DNA from: Catellatospora sp. IY07-71
Lineage (GTDB): Bacteria > Actinomycetota > Actinomycetes > Mycobacteriales > Micromonosporaceae
Assembly (NCBI RefSeq): GCF_018326265.1
Contig: NZ_AP023360.1
Span: 474,501-538,500, forward strand
Reading direction: 5' to 3'
DNA: 64,000 nucleotides
How positions within the stretch are numbered: the stretch's first letter is position 1; every line of letters starts with the position of its first letter. This document shows, piece by piece, positions 1 to 8,831 of this stretch. Position numbers and translations under genes: made by a program. The notes under the pieces were generated by a model. It was not told the origin of the DNA, did no database searches, and saw only the letters and a list, made by a program, of their open reading frames with translations.

Positions 1-109
1 CGAGCAGGCGGGTTTCACGTACGAGGGCGTGCAGCGCAACGGCTGCGCGCACCGCGGCGAGCGCCGCGACGCCTGGACCGCCGCGCTGGTCCGCGAGGAC
101 CTCCCGTGA
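1..109 (+). CDS. GNAT N-acetyltransferase, C-terminal fragment
   Basis: This is the 3' end of a gene that begins before the window; 35 codons remain, ending in TGA at 107-109. The remaining residues (EQAGFTYEGVQRN) match the end of a GNAT fold, in which the last strand usually reads xxAGFxxEGxxR. The stop overlaps the GTG start of the next acetyltransferase by four bases (GTGA), so the two are probably translated together. The donor is presumably acetyl-CoA; the acceptor cannot be read from this fragment. Confidence 0.6.
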   Translation, partial: EQAGFTYEGVQRNGCAHRGERRDAWTAALVREDLP

Positions 110-1230
110 CCGAACCGGTGATCCTGGAAGGTGCGGGGGTGCGGCTGCGGCCGTTCGCGGCGCAGGACGCGCCGCGCGTGCGCGAGGCGTGCAACGATCC
201 GCTGATCACGCACTTCATGGCACAGATGCCGAGCCCGTACACCGAGGCCGACGCGCAGTGGTGGATCAACGAGGGCGCCCCGGCGGCCTGGCGCAAGGGC
301 GGTGCCGCCTGGGCGGTGGTCGATCCGGACACCGGCGACCTGCTCGGCGGCGCGGGCATGGGCCAGGTCCTGCCCGAGCGGGCGCAGGCCGAGGTCGGCT
401 ACTGGGTCGCCCCGTGGGCACGCCGGCGGGGTGTGGCCACCGCGGCCACCCGGGCGATCACGGACTGGGCGTTCGCCGAGCGCGGCGTCGCGCGGATGGA
501 GCTGGTCACCGCGCCGGGCAACGCGGCCAGCCAGCGGGTGGCCCTGGCGGCGGGCTTCACCCGCGAGGGGGTACGCCGCGGCGGCGCCACCCTGCGCGAC
601 GGCTCCCGTGGGGACTACATCGTGTTCACCCGGCTCGCGACCGACCCGCCCGGCCCGGTCGCCCCCGGCCTGCCCGACCTCCCCGGCGGCGAGCTGACCG
701 ACGGCGCGGTCCGGCTGCGCCGGCTCGGCCCCGGCGACGCCGAGGCGCTGTTCGCGCTGTCCCAGCTGCCGGAGGTGCGGCGCAGCAACATCGGCGGGCC
801 GAGCACGCTGGACGGCGTACGCGAGCGCTGCGCGCTGGCCGAATCGGAATGGCTGGCCGGGGTCCGCGCCGTCTGCGCCATCGTGGACGCGGCCACCGGC
901 GAGTTCGCGGGTGACATCGGCCTGTTCTACCAGGAGCCGTTCCTGCGGCAGGCGATCATGGGATACAGCCTGCGCCCGGAGTTCCGGGGCCGGGGCCTGG
1001 CCTCCCGGGCGGCCCGGCTGCTCAGCGACTGGGCGATGGCGGACGCGGGCGTGATCCGGGTGGTGGCCGGCACGTTCCCCTACAACGACGCGTCGCGCCG
1101 GGTGCTGGAGCGGGCCGGGTTCGAGCGGGAGGGCTACCGCACGGCCCGGCTGCCCGGACCGGACGGCACCCGCATCGACGACATCGAGTACGTGCGGATC
1201 GCGCCGCACCGCACGTCCGCCGACCAATGA
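106..1230 (+). CDS. Tandem GNAT-domain acetyltransferase
   Basis: The 374-residue protein carries two complete GNAT folds, about residues 5-175 and 198-365. Each shows the RimJ/RimL-type pattern: an early xLRPF or LRRLG strand, an acetyl-CoA-binding R/Q-x-x-G-x-A segment (ARRRGVAT and FRGRGLAS), and a late AGFxREG strand. The family moves an acetyl group from acetyl-CoA to an amine, often a protein N-terminus or antibiotic; the substrate here is unknown. The GTG start overlaps the previous GNAT stop. A strong hairpin follows the stop. Confidence 0.85.
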   Translation: MTEPVILEGAGVRLRPFAAQDAPRVREACNDPLITHFMAQMPSPYTEADAQWWINEGAPAAWRKGGAAWAVVDPDTGDLLGGAGMGQVLPERAQAEVGYWVAPWARRRGVATAATRAITDWAFAERGVARMELVTAPGNAASQRVALAAGFTREGVRRGGATLRDGSRGDYIVFTRLATDPPGPVAPGLPDLPGGELTDGAVRLRRLGPGDAEALFALSQLPEVRRSNIGGPSTLDGVRERCALAESEWLAGVRAVCAIVDAATGEFAGDIGLFYQEPFLRQAIMGYSLRPEFRGRGLASRAARLLSDWAMADAGVIRVVAGTFPYNDASRRVLERAGFEREGYRTARLPGPDGTRIDDIEYVRIAPHRTSADQ

Positions 1231-1233
1231 GAA

Positions 1234-1268
1234 TCGGCCTGTCCCGCCGTCGTGACGGGACAGGCCGA
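1234..1268. terminator. Bidirectional terminator hairpin
   Basis: A perfect 12-bp inverted repeat (CGGCCTGTCCCG at 1235-1246 and CGGGACAGGCCG at 1256-1267), extended by one T-A pair, lies between the convergent GNAT and HPF genes. There is no long T tract, as is common in actinomycetes. Confidence 0.75.
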
Positions 1269-1278
1269 AATGGTCATC

Positions 1279-1911
1279 TCACCAGGCGAGCGTCAGCAGG
1301 CCGTAGTCGTACGCCTTGCGGCGGTAGACCACGCACGGCCGTCCGCTGTCCTTGTCGTGGAACAGGTAGAAGTCGTGCCCGACCAGCTCCATCTGGTACA
1401 GCGCGTCGTCCACCGTCATCGGCTCGCCGGAGAACTCCTTCTCGCGCACGATGTGCCACGGCTGGTCCGCGTCCTCCAGCGCGTCCACCGCGCCGCCGGC
1501 GCCGTTGGCCGAGCGGATCATGGTGGCGGTCGATCCCGCGGCCGGGGGTTGGAACGCGGCCAGGCCCGCGGTCGCTTCGGCGACGGAGACCGGAGCGCGG
1601 CGTCCGCGGTGGACGCGGCGGCGGTCGGCGGCCTTGCGCAGGCGGCGGTCGAGGCGGTCCACGGCCTCGTCGAGGGCGGTGTAGAAGTCGCCGGCGGCAC
1701 CGGTGGCGCGGATGACGGGGCCGCGGGTGACGCAGGTGATCTCGATGTGCTGGCAGGAATCAGCCTGACGCGGGTTGCGCTCGTGGATTAGCTCGACGTC
1801 GATTTCAATGATCTTCTGGTCGTAACGCTCAACCTTCGCCAGCTTGTCTGCCACGTGTACCCGGAAATGATCCGGGACCTCGACATTACGACCCTTGACC
1901 TCGATGTCCAC
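1279..1911 (-). CDS. hpf: Ribosome hibernation promoting factor, long form
   Basis: The 210-residue protein is a long HPF/RaiA. The N-terminal ~100 residues form the S30AE domain that binds the 30S decoding centre (DIEVKGRNVEVPDHFR at the start). A basic linker (RLDRRLRKAADRRR) leads to the C-terminal dimerisation domain (PMTVDDALYQMELVGHDFYLF), which drives 100S dimers. The frame stays open for 31 more codons upstream, but the GTG at 1911 is preceded by GGGAGGTCAG and starts the conserved domain, so I place the start there. It sits beside comF, as in mycobacteria. Confidence 0.93.
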   Translation of the reverse strand: MDIEVKGRNVEVPDHFRVHVADKLAKVERYDQKIIEIDVELIHERNPRQADSCQHIEITCVTRGPVIRATGAAGDFYTALDEAVDRLDRRLRKAADRRRVHRGRRAPVSVAEATAGLAAFQPPAAGSTATMIRSANGAGGAVDALEDADQPWHIVREKEFSGEPMTVDDALYQMELVGHDFYLFHDKDSGRPCVVYRRKAYDYGLLTLAW

Positions 1912-2164
1912 GCCTGACCTCCCACGGTCTGTCCGAGTGCGGAAACACCCCGGCGACTGTGTCCGGGGCGCACTTGTGTAAGCCCCTTCCGACGCTCCTG
2001 TCACTGCCGAGGCGGTGACTCCATCAGGTGGTTGGCTTCTGACGCTAGCCGCTCGTCAGCCCCTCGTCATCCTTTGTACCAAGACTGTTTTGACGAGATT
2101 CGCCCTTTCGGTACCACGCGTCATGGAGCCGTCACGGAGCACCGATCACGTCATTATCCGAAGA
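1912..2164. other. Intergenic region, hpf promoter area
   Basis: These 253 bases separate comF from hpf, both leftward. A possible hpf promoter on the minus strand reads TGACAG, 16 bases, TTACAC, just above the leader. Short dyads (CTGACG/CGTCAG and CTCGTCA/TGACGAG, about 2040-2100) could terminate comF. No gene is visible. Confidence 0.35.
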
Positions 2165-2854
2165 TTACGACCATATTGCGCGCTGTGGCGGAATACGGCG
2201 TGTCGCCGCGAGGACGACGCAGCCGTCGACGCGGACACCCGCGCCCGCCAGCAGCTCCGACGCGGCCGCGAGAGTGGATCCCGTGGTGACGATGTCGTCC
2301 AGCAGCAACGTCACGGATCCGGGCGCGGCACGCCGTACGTCCGCTATACCCCTTGATCGCAGAGCGAAACCCCCGGCCGCGGCCGCCGCCCGCTGCGCCG
2401 AGGACAGGTGCGCCGAGTCGGCCTTGGGCAGCGCGACCAGCGGCGCGGCGACGGACGCGGACCGCCCGGCCTCGCGCAGCCGGGCCGCCGCCGCGCGGGC
2501 CAGCAGGCGCATGTGGTCGCCGTGCCGGGCGCGGGCCGCGGCGGCGGTGTCCGGGACGTAGAGCAGCAGCGCCGGGGCGGACGGGGGCGTGCTCGCGGCG
2601 ACCGCCTCAGCCAGCAGCGCGCCGAGCGGGGCGGCCAGGCGGTGCCGCCCGCGCTCCTTGAACGCCAGGATCAGTTCACGCAGTTCCCCGGCGTAGTCGC
2701 CGAGCGCCACGCAGGGCGGCAGGCCGGGCGGCGGCGGATCGGGCCGGGTGGGAGCAGCCCGGAGCGCCTGGACGGTGGCGGCACAGGTCGCGCACACCTC
2801 GGACCGCAGCGGCTCGCCGTCGCGGCCACAGCCGGCGCAGGACGCGGGCAGCAC
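2165..2854 (-). CDS. ComF family phosphoribosyltransferase-like protein
   Basis: The protein has 229 residues as called. It begins with a small zinc-finger-like segment (C6-x2-C9, C19-x2-C22) and ends with a type I phosphoribosyltransferase fold whose PRPP-binding loop reads VTLLLDDIVTTGSTL (near residue 190). ComF proteins take part in DNA uptake in competent bacteria; in actinomycetes the role is unknown. The start is uncertain: the coding-like stretch reaches back to the lpqB stop (2897) in the same frame, but the only standard start is GTG at 2854, without a clear ribosome site. Coupling to lpqB is likely. Confidence 0.85.
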   Translation of the reverse strand: MLPASCAGCGRDGEPLRSEVCATCAATVQALRAAPTRPDPPPPGLPPCVALGDYAGELRELILAFKERGRHRLAAPLGALLAEAVAASTPPSAPALLLYVPDTAAAARARHGDHMRLLARAAAARLREAGRSASVAAPLVALPKADSAHLSSAQRAAAAAGGFALRSRGIADVRRAAPGSVTLLLDDIVTTGSTLAAASELLAGAGVRVDGCVVLAATRRIPPQRAIWS

Positions 2855-2896
2855 GAGGTCGGCCAGCGCCTGCCACAGCGTCCCGGCGGCCAGGGC

Positions 2897-4729
2897 TCAG
2901 CCCTCGAAGATCGCGCCGGTGACCGTGACCTGCTGCGGCGGGCTGGGCGAGGCCGACGCGCCGGGCGACGGCGAGGCCGTGGGCACCTCGTGCAGCTTCG
3001 GCTCCAGCGTGGTCTTGGGCGGGTTGTTGTTGTACGCCTGGTAGCTGATGCCGTCGATGTCGAACAAGATCTTGCCGGGCTGGTCCACGAACGCGGTCAG
3101 ATTGCTGATCTCGCCTGCCTGATCGTTCCTGTACTGCGCCTCCAGCGCGCCGTCGACGGTGATCTCGGCCAGCCGCACCTTGCTGGCAGAGCCCGCCACC
3201 ACGAGGGTGTCCAGGCCGACGAAGCCAACCCCGCGCAGCGCCGTGTCCAGCTCGCTGAGCGGCACCCGGTACGGCTCGCCGATGCCGGCGATCTCGGACT
3301 TCTGCCGCACCAGCCCGGCCATGTACAGGCGGCCGTCGGCGATCAGCGCGATCCGCCGCCCGTCCGGCGCGACGGCGAACGAGGTGATCGGTTGCGACGT
3401 CGGCAGGCGGGATGTGTCCAGCGCAGTGGCCTTGCCGCCCTCCCCGCCCACCGCGTACAGCCTGCCCGAGCCGAGCACCAGCAGGACGTCCGCCTTCCCG
3501 TCCAGCCACGCCAGCTCGGTCAGCGCGTCCGGCAGGCCCGTGATCCTCCGCTGCTGGTCATCGCGGGCGAGGTACAGCTCCGGCTTGCCCTTCACGGTCT
3601 TCACCAGCGCGAACAGGCTCTCCTCCCGGGCGACCGCGGCCCTGACCACGTTCTGGTTGAGCTTCGCGTCAAGTGGCAGCGGCGCCTGCACCGAGAGGCG
3701 GGTCAGCACACCGTCGACCAAGCCGAACCGGGCAGGGTCGCGTACGTCGCCCGCGGCGGCCAAGTCGTTGCGCGCCGAGGACAGGTCGGCCGCGAACTCG
3801 ACCCGGTTGACCTTCAACTTGATCGTGGCGACCTTGCTCGACGGGGTCAGCGTCCAGAACAGCTGCGACGCGAACTTCTCGAATTGCGCCTCGGGCAGGT
3901 CGGTCCTGAGGTTGACCTTGATCTCACTGCCGTCCGCGACGATCAGGTCGATCCGGCTCGTCGTGCCCGGCAACTGCGGCGCCACCACCTGGTCCAGCCA
4001 TTCCGCCGGGCCGCTGAGCAGGTAGTCGACCAGCCGGTTGCCATGCTGCTCGGCGGGCAGCGCCTTGGGCACGTAGCGCACATCCGTCACCAGCGACGTG
4101 CGGTCCTTGTTCCAGAAGTAGACGGGCTGCTTGACGTAGTACGTCTCCAGCTTGTCGACGTCGAGCCACAGCGCTGGCGGCTGTTTGATCAGGTGCAGCC
4201 CGCCGCCCTCGGCCGGGCCGAACTCGAACGTGTAGGACGACTTCTTGGGCTGCTGCTCGGGCACGAACTGGCCGTCCGAGTTCAGCGTGCCGACCGTCGT
4301 CATCTCCACCACGACGTTGCGCTCGCCCTCGCGGGTCATCCCGCCCGGTGTGCGTCTGACCAGGGTCAGTTCGGTGCCGGATCCGGGACTCCAGTTGTCA
4401 CGCAGGTTGGGGGCGAGGAAGCTCTTGACGTTGGTGAGGGCGAGGTTGCGGGACGCCGTCTGGAAGTAGTCCCCAGCGGCGGCCGACAGGAAGTTCTCCA
4501 CCAGGACGGTCCGGTCGTCGGCGGCGGACCACTTGGGCGGCTCCGGGTTGGTGTACGACAGTTGTCCACCCGGACCGGCCGACGGGCCGACGCCGACCCG
4601 GGTGACCCCGCTGGGCACCGAGATGCCGCAGCCGGTCAGCAGCACGCCGCTCAGCCCGACCGCGAGCAGCCCGGCGATCCCGCGGACGCCCCGCCGGACG
4701 TGGGGCGCCGGACGCTGGTGCGTGGTCAT
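2897..4729 (-). CDS. lpqB: Lipoprotein LpqB, MtrAB accessory factor
   Basis: The 610-residue lipoprotein has a signal peptide with lipobox LLTGC (lipidated Cys34), a GerMN-type domain in the middle (about 210-330) and a C-terminal beta-propeller-like region. LpqB binds the extracellular part of the sensor kinase MtrB and modulates MtrA phosphorylation, cell division and envelope homeostasis in mycobacteria and streptomycetes. The ATG overlaps the mtrB stop (ATGA). Order mtrA-mtrB-lpqB-comF on one strand indicates an operon. A serine/proline-rich run (ASPSPGASASPSPP) precedes the C-terminus. Confidence 0.95.
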   Translation of the reverse strand: MTTHQRPAPHVRRGVRGIAGLLAVGLSGVLLTGCGISVPSGVTRVGVGPSAGPGGQLSYTNPEPPKWSAADDRTVLVENFLSAAAGDYFQTASRNLALTNVKSFLAPNLRDNWSPGSGTELTLVRRTPGGMTREGERNVVVEMTTVGTLNSDGQFVPEQQPKKSSYTFEFGPAEGGGLHLIKQPPALWLDVDKLETYYVKQPVYFWNKDRTSLVTDVRYVPKALPAEQHGNRLVDYLLSGPAEWLDQVVAPQLPGTTSRIDLIVADGSEIKVNLRTDLPEAQFEKFASQLFWTLTPSSKVATIKLKVNRVEFAADLSSARNDLAAAGDVRDPARFGLVDGVLTRLSVQAPLPLDAKLNQNVVRAAVAREESLFALVKTVKGKPELYLARDDQQRRITGLPDALTELAWLDGKADVLLVLGSGRLYAVGGEGGKATALDTSRLPTSQPITSFAVAPDGRRIALIADGRLYMAGLVRQKSEIAGIGEPYRVPLSELDTALRGVGFVGLDTLVVAGSASKVRLAEITVDGALEAQYRNDQAGEISNLTAFVDQPGKILFDIDGISYQAYNNNPPKTTLEPKLHEVPTASPSPGASASPSPPQQVTVTGAIFEG

Positions 4730-6492
4730 GCGGTCACCTGCCCGGCACCGGTGCGCTGCGGCGCCGTGACGTGATCGGCCGGGATCAGCGGCAGCGGCGA
4801 GCCCGCCAGCCGCCCACCCGCGCGGACCGGCAGGGTGAGCCGGAACTGCGCGCCCGCGCCGGGCGCACCCCAGGCCTCCAGCCAGCCGCCGTGCAGCCGG
4901 GCGTCCTCCACGCTGATCGACAGGCCGAGGCCGGTGCCGCCGGTCTGCCGCGCCCGGGACGGATCGGCTCGCCAGAACCGGTTGAACACGAGTTTCTCCT
5001 CGCCAGGCTTCAGGCCCACGCCGTGGTCGCGCACGGTGATCGCGACCGCACGGCTGTCCATCGCCAGGGTCACCGTCACGGGGCGGCCCTCGCCGTGGTC
5101 GACCGCGTTGCCGACCAGGTTGCGCAGGACGCGCTCCACCCGGCGGGGATCGATCTCGGCGATGATGGGCGGGTCCGGAGCCACCAGCACCAGCTCGACG
5201 CCGACGCGGGCGGCGACCGGCTCCAGCCGCTCGGTGACCCGCTGCACGACGGTGACCAGGTCGGTGGGTTCGGCGTCGAGCATCGCGAAACCGGCGTCGA
5301 AGCGGCTGATCTCCAGCAGGTCGGTCAACAGCTCCTCGAACCGGTCCAGCTCGGCCTGCAGCAGCTCGGCGCTGCGCGCCGACGCCGGGTCGAAGCTGTC
5401 GCGCTCGGAGTAGAGCAGGTCGGCGGCCATCCGCACGGTGGTCAGCGGCGTACGCAGCTCGTGCGACACGTCGGAGGTGAAGCGGCGCTGCAGCCGGGAC
5501 ATCTCCTCCAGCCGCACGATCTGCCGCTGGAGGTTGGCCGCCATCTGGTTGAAGGCGTCGGCCAGCAGCGCCATCTCGTCCTCGCCCCGGACCACCATGC
5601 GCTGGTCGAGCAGCCCGGCCGACAGCCGCTGCGCGGTGCGGGCCGCGACCCGCACGGGGGCGACGGTGGCCCGAGTGACCAGCGCGGTGAGCATGCCGAG
5701 CAGCAGCACCAGCGCCACGCCGACGAAGCTGATCGTGGAGCGGATGTCGCCGGCGACCTTGAACTCGGTGTCCACCGGGAAGAGGTAGTAGAGCTCGACC
5801 GAGCCGGTCCGCCACTTCTGCGTGGGCACCGACGAGCCGTAGACGAGGTAGGTGTGTGCGCCGTCGCCGAGGTCGGCTTGCACGTACTGGCTCGCCTCGT
5901 AGCCGCCGACGACGTCTTCCTCCAGCTGCGGGGTGATCGCCCGGTGGGCCTCGACCTGCGGCCAGGCCAGCCCGGTCTGCTGAAGGGCCTGCACGTTCTC
6001 GCGCTTGAACCGCATGGTGACCACCACGCCGTTCTGGCCGGTCCCGGCCAGTCCGGCCAGCAGGCTGGTGATCTCCGAGGGGGTGTTCGGGCTCTCCGGG
6101 TTGGGGATGGCCTGCATCTGCTCGGTCGCCTTGGCCACGCCGCTGCGCAGCTGCCGCAGCGCGTCCTCGTTGGCGCCCTCCAGCAGGCTGTCGGTGCTGC
6201 TGTCGGCGATCAGGTAACCGAAGCCGCCGACCAGCGCACTTGAGCAGAGCAGGGTGATGGTGACCATCCGCAGCTGCAGCGAACGCCGCCAGATCCGGTG
6301 CGCCTGCCGCACGGGCGGGGCCAGCTTGCGTGCCGCCGGGCGCAGCGCGGGCACCTTGGCCGCACGCTTCACGAAGCGCTTGACCGCGACGGTGGCCCGC
6401 TCGGTGGCGCCGGGCACGCCCGCAGGCTGCCCGGACGACTCCGCCTGGCGGGGTCTGGGCAGCTCAGTAGGGGTAGGGGTGGGGGTGGTCAC
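4726..6492 (-). CDS. mtrB: Sensor histidine kinase MtrB
   Basis: The 588-residue membrane kinase has a long Pro/Arg-rich cytoplasmic N-terminus, TM1 about 72-96, an extracytoplasmic sensor domain, TM2 about 252-276 and a HAMP domain. The HisKA H-box is SHELRTPL with phospho-acceptor His344. The ATPase domain shows an N-box (NLVGNAVDHG) and G-boxes (DHGVGLKPG, GGTGLGLSI). It phosphorylates MtrA. The GTG start lies 12 bp after mtrA, and the end overlaps lpqB by 4 bp. Confidence 0.96.
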   Translation of the reverse strand: MTTPTPTPTELPRPRQAESSGQPAGVPGATERATVAVKRFVKRAAKVPALRPAARKLAPPVRQAHRIWRRSLQLRMVTITLLCSSALVGGFGYLIADSSTDSLLEGANEDALRQLRSGVAKATEQMQAIPNPESPNTPSEITSLLAGLAGTGQNGVVVTMRFKRENVQALQQTGLAWPQVEAHRAITPQLEEDVVGGYEASQYVQADLGDGAHTYLVYGSSVPTQKWRTGSVELYYLFPVDTEFKVAGDIRSTISFVGVALVLLLGMLTALVTRATVAPVRVAARTAQRLSAGLLDQRMVVRGEDEMALLADAFNQMAANLQRQIVRLEEMSRLQRRFTSDVSHELRTPLTTVRMAADLLYSERDSFDPASARSAELLQAELDRFEELLTDLLEISRFDAGFAMLDAEPTDLVTVVQRVTERLEPVAARVGVELVLVAPDPPIIAEIDPRRVERVLRNLVGNAVDHGEGRPVTVTLAMDSRAVAITVRDHGVGLKPGEEKLVFNRFWRADPSRARQTGGTGLGLSISVEDARLHGGWLEAWGAPGAGAQFRLTLPVRAGGRLAGSPLPLIPADHVTAPQRTGAGQVTA

Positions 6493-6504
6493 GGCAGGGC
6501 AAGG

Positions 6505-7194
6505 TTAGCTGGTGCCGGCCTTGTAGCCCACCCCGCGCACGGTCAAGATGATCTCCGGACGCTCCGGGTCCGGCTCGATCTTGGCGCGCAGCCGCTGCAC
6601 GTGCACGTTCACCAGGCGGGTGTCCGCCGAGTGCCGGTAGCCCCAGACCTGCTCCAGCAGCACCTCGCGGGTGAACACCTGGCGCGGCTTGCGGGCCAGC
6701 GCGACCAGCAGGTCGAACTCCAGCGGGGTGAGCTTCACCTCGGCGCCGTTGCGGGTCACCGTGTGCGCCGGCACGTCGATGATGATCTGGTTGTCCGGCG
6801 GGCCGATGGTCAGCAGCTCAGGCGTGACGTCCTCGCCGCGGCGCAGCCGTGCCCGCACCCGGGCCACCAGCTCCTTCGGCTTGAACGGCTTCACCACGTA
6901 GTCGTCGGCGCCGGACTCCAGGCCCAGCACCACGTCCACGGTGTCGCTCTTCGCCGTGAGCATCACGATGGGCACGCCGGACTCGGCCCGGATGGCGCGG
7001 CACACGTCCAGCCCGCTCATTCCGGGCAGCATCAGGTCCAGCAGAACCACGTCGGGGCGCGCCTCACGGAACGCGGCCAGCGCCCGCTCGCCGTCGGCCA
7101 CGAAGGCCGGCACGAACCCCTCGCTGCGCAGCACGATGCCCAGCATCTCGGCGAGCGCGGGATCGTCGTCCACCACCAGGACGCGGGCCCTCAT
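6505..7194 (-). CDS. mtrA: Response regulator MtrA
   Basis: This 229-residue OmpR-type regulator has a receiver domain with acidic pocket DDD9-11, phospho-acceptor Asp53 (LLDLMLPG) and MLTAKS, then a winged-helix DNA-binding domain ending RLRAKIEPDP...VRGVGYKAG. MtrA controls cell division, wall turnover and, in Streptomyces, development. The frame is open upstream, but the ATG at 7194 opens the receiver directly and gives the family length. It is the first gene of the mtrA-mtrB-lpqB-comF operon, so its promoter lies in 7195-7330. The tmk gene found beside mtrA in mycobacteria is absent. Confidence 0.96.
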   Translation of the reverse strand: MRARVLVVDDDPALAEMLGIVLRSEGFVPAFVADGERALAAFREARPDVVLLDLMLPGMSGLDVCRAIRAESGVPIVMLTAKSDTVDVVLGLESGADDYVVKPFKPKELVARVRARLRRGEDVTPELLTIGPPDNQIIIDVPAHTVTRNGAEVKLTPLEFDLLVALARKPRQVFTREVLLEQVWGYRHSADTRLVNVHVQRLRAKIEPDPERPEIILTVRGVGYKAGTS

Positions 7195-7422
7195 GCGGCA
7201 TGCCTCGGCATCATCGGAGCGCTCATGCCGTCCAATATCCCATCCCATACGCCGAGACACGAACCGGCTTCGCTGATCTCGTCCGATCGGCCAGGGTAGG
7301 GACCGCGCATCGGGCCACGCCGTGCCACTATGGCGGCGACCCGCCCCCGGCACGCCGTGACGCGTGGCGGGCCGCCCCTAGACTCCCCCACGTCCCGCCC
7401 GCACACCCCCTCGGAGCGACGA

Positions 7423-8271
7423 TTGGACCGCGCCGCGACCTCGGCCGCCCGCCGGCCGCGCGACCACGCGTTGCCGTTGCGCCCGCTCACCCTCGGCGAG
7501 CTGCTCGACGCCGCCGCCGAACTGGTCCGCCGCCGGGCCGGGGTGCTGCCGGCCACCGCCGCCGTGCTCGCCTTGGCCGAGCAGGCCGTGCTGGTGCCCG
7601 GCCGCGACACGGTGGGCGTCGTCCTCAGCGCCGGGCTGCCCGAGCTGAGCAGCGGTTACTGGCAGCTGCTCGCGCTGGGCGCCGGGCTGGAAGCGCTGAT
7701 CATCGTCTGGCTGGGCCTGCTCACCGGGCGTGGCGTGGCCGCGGCCCTCACCAGCCGGGTGCCCCCGAAGGGTCTGCGGGAGCGGCTGCGCGGTGCCGAG
7801 GCGGTCGCCGTGGGCGGCCTGATCGCCGCCGTGCCGGCCGCGCTGGGCGCCTTCCTCGGGCCGCTGTGGCTGCTCGGATACCCCCTGTTCGGGCTGGTCG
7901 GGGTCGTGGTCGCGGTGGAGCGGCGGGGCGCCTTCGCCGCCCTGGGCCGGGCCGCGTCGGTCGCCTTCCGGGGCGGTATGCGGGTGGCCGCGATCCGCGT
8001 GCTGGGCTACCTGTCGTGGCTGCTGCTGCGGTTCGCGTTCTACCTGGGCGCGCTGGCCGGGCTGGAGTTCCTGCCGGTCGGCCCGGAGCTGGCGGAGTGG
8101 CTGCTGGTGCCGGTGTTCGTGATCGCCAACGCGCTGGCGTACGCGACACTGGCCGCGCTGGACGCCGCGCTGCTGATCGAGTCCCGGATCCGGCTGGAGG
8201 GCCTGGACCTGTGGCTGGACCGCGCCTCGCGGCGCCGCGAGCCGACCCCCGAGATGCTGGCGGCCCGCTGA
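7423..8271 (+). CDS. Multi-pass membrane protein, head of MoxR block
   Basis: The 282-residue protein is strongly hydrophobic with about six predicted membrane segments (for instance VAVGGLIAAVPAALGAFLG and LLGYPLFGLVGVVVAV). It ends in a charged cytoplasmic tail. I recognise no catalytic motif; similar proteins stand at this place before DUF4129/DUF4350/MoxR genes in other actinomycetes. The TTG at 7423 has a good ribosome site (GGAGCGACGA). An in-frame ATG at 7330 has none, so I prefer the TTG. The stop overlaps the next ATG (TGATG). Confidence 0.75.
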   Translation: MDRAATSAARRPRDHALPLRPLTLGELLDAAAELVRRRAGVLPATAAVLALAEQAVLVPGRDTVGVVLSAGLPELSSGYWQLLALGAGLEALIIVWLGLLTGRGVAAALTSRVPPKGLRERLRGAEAVAVGGLIAAVPAALGAFLGPLWLLGYPLFGLVGVVVAVERRGAFAALGRAASVAFRGGMRVAAIRVLGYLSWLLLRFAFYLGALAGLEFLPVGPELAEWLLVPVFVIANALAYATLAALDAALLIESRIRLEGLDLWLDRASRRREPTPEMLAAR

Positions 8272-8831
8272 TGAGGTGGTGGAACGAGGCGGCCGCGGTC
8301 TGGGACGACATGTTCGGCATCGGCTTCAGCACGCTGGTGCTGCTGTTGCTGGCGGTCGTGGTCGCGGTGCTCTGGTACACGTACCCGGCCTGGCTGCCGT
8401 CGCGCTGGAAGCTGCGCCGGGCCGCCCGCCGCGCCCAGCGGGGCCAGGACGTCGGCGAGGTGACCGGCGAGCTCGCCGACGGCGAGCAGGACGCCGAGGA
8501 GCTGCCCGAGCAGCCCGCCGAGGTCTTCCATGAGCTGGCCGACCGGTACGCCGCCGAGGGCCGCTGGGCCGAGGCGGTGCGCGAGCGCCTGCGCGCCATC
8601 GTGCGCGAGCTGGCCGAGCGCGGCGTGATCGAGCACGTGCCCGGCTGGACGGTGACCGAGCTGGCCCGCGCCGCCGTCGCCGCCCGGCCGGCGCTGGGTC
8701 CGGCGCTGGGCGACGCCGCCGCGGTGTTCTCCGGGATCTGGTACGCCCAGCGCCCGGCGTCCGCCGGGGACGACGAGCGGATGCGGGGCCACCTGGCCAC
8801 CGTGCGCGAACTGGTGCGAGGTGGCCGATGA
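8271..8831 (+). CDS. DUF4129 domain membrane protein
   Basis: The 186-residue protein has one N-terminal membrane segment (about 14-36, FSTLVLLLLAVVVAVLWYTY). A cytoplasmic domain follows with the DUF4129 pattern: ERLRAIVRELAERGVI, then a GWTVTELARAA box, then FSGIWYAQRP. The function is unknown. In bacteria DUF4129 is repeatedly coupled to MoxR ATPases and DUF58 proteins. The ATG overlaps the preceding stop, and the end overlaps the next gene by four bases, so the block is one operon. Confidence 0.85.
   Translation: MRWWNEAAAVWDDMFGIGFSTLVLLLLAVVVAVLWYTYPAWLPSRWKLRRAARRAQRGQDVGEVTGELADGEQDAEELPEQPAEVFHELADRYAAEGRWAEAVRERLRAIVRELAERGVIEHVPGWTVTELARAAVAARPALGPALGDAAAVFSGIWYAQRPASAGDDERMRGHLATVRELVRGGR

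Noticed and set aside
2408-4774. A 788-codon open frame on the plus strand opposite lpqB
   Set aside because: It is a GC-codon shadow of lpqB: low-complexity Arg/Gly/Gln-rich translation, no domain, no ribosome site. Many similar antisense frames occur across the window.
2897-5815. LpqB as part of a 972-residue fusion with upstream sequence
   Set aside because: The upstream part is the wrong frame of mtrB. LpqB has its own ATG at 4729, signal peptide and lipobox.
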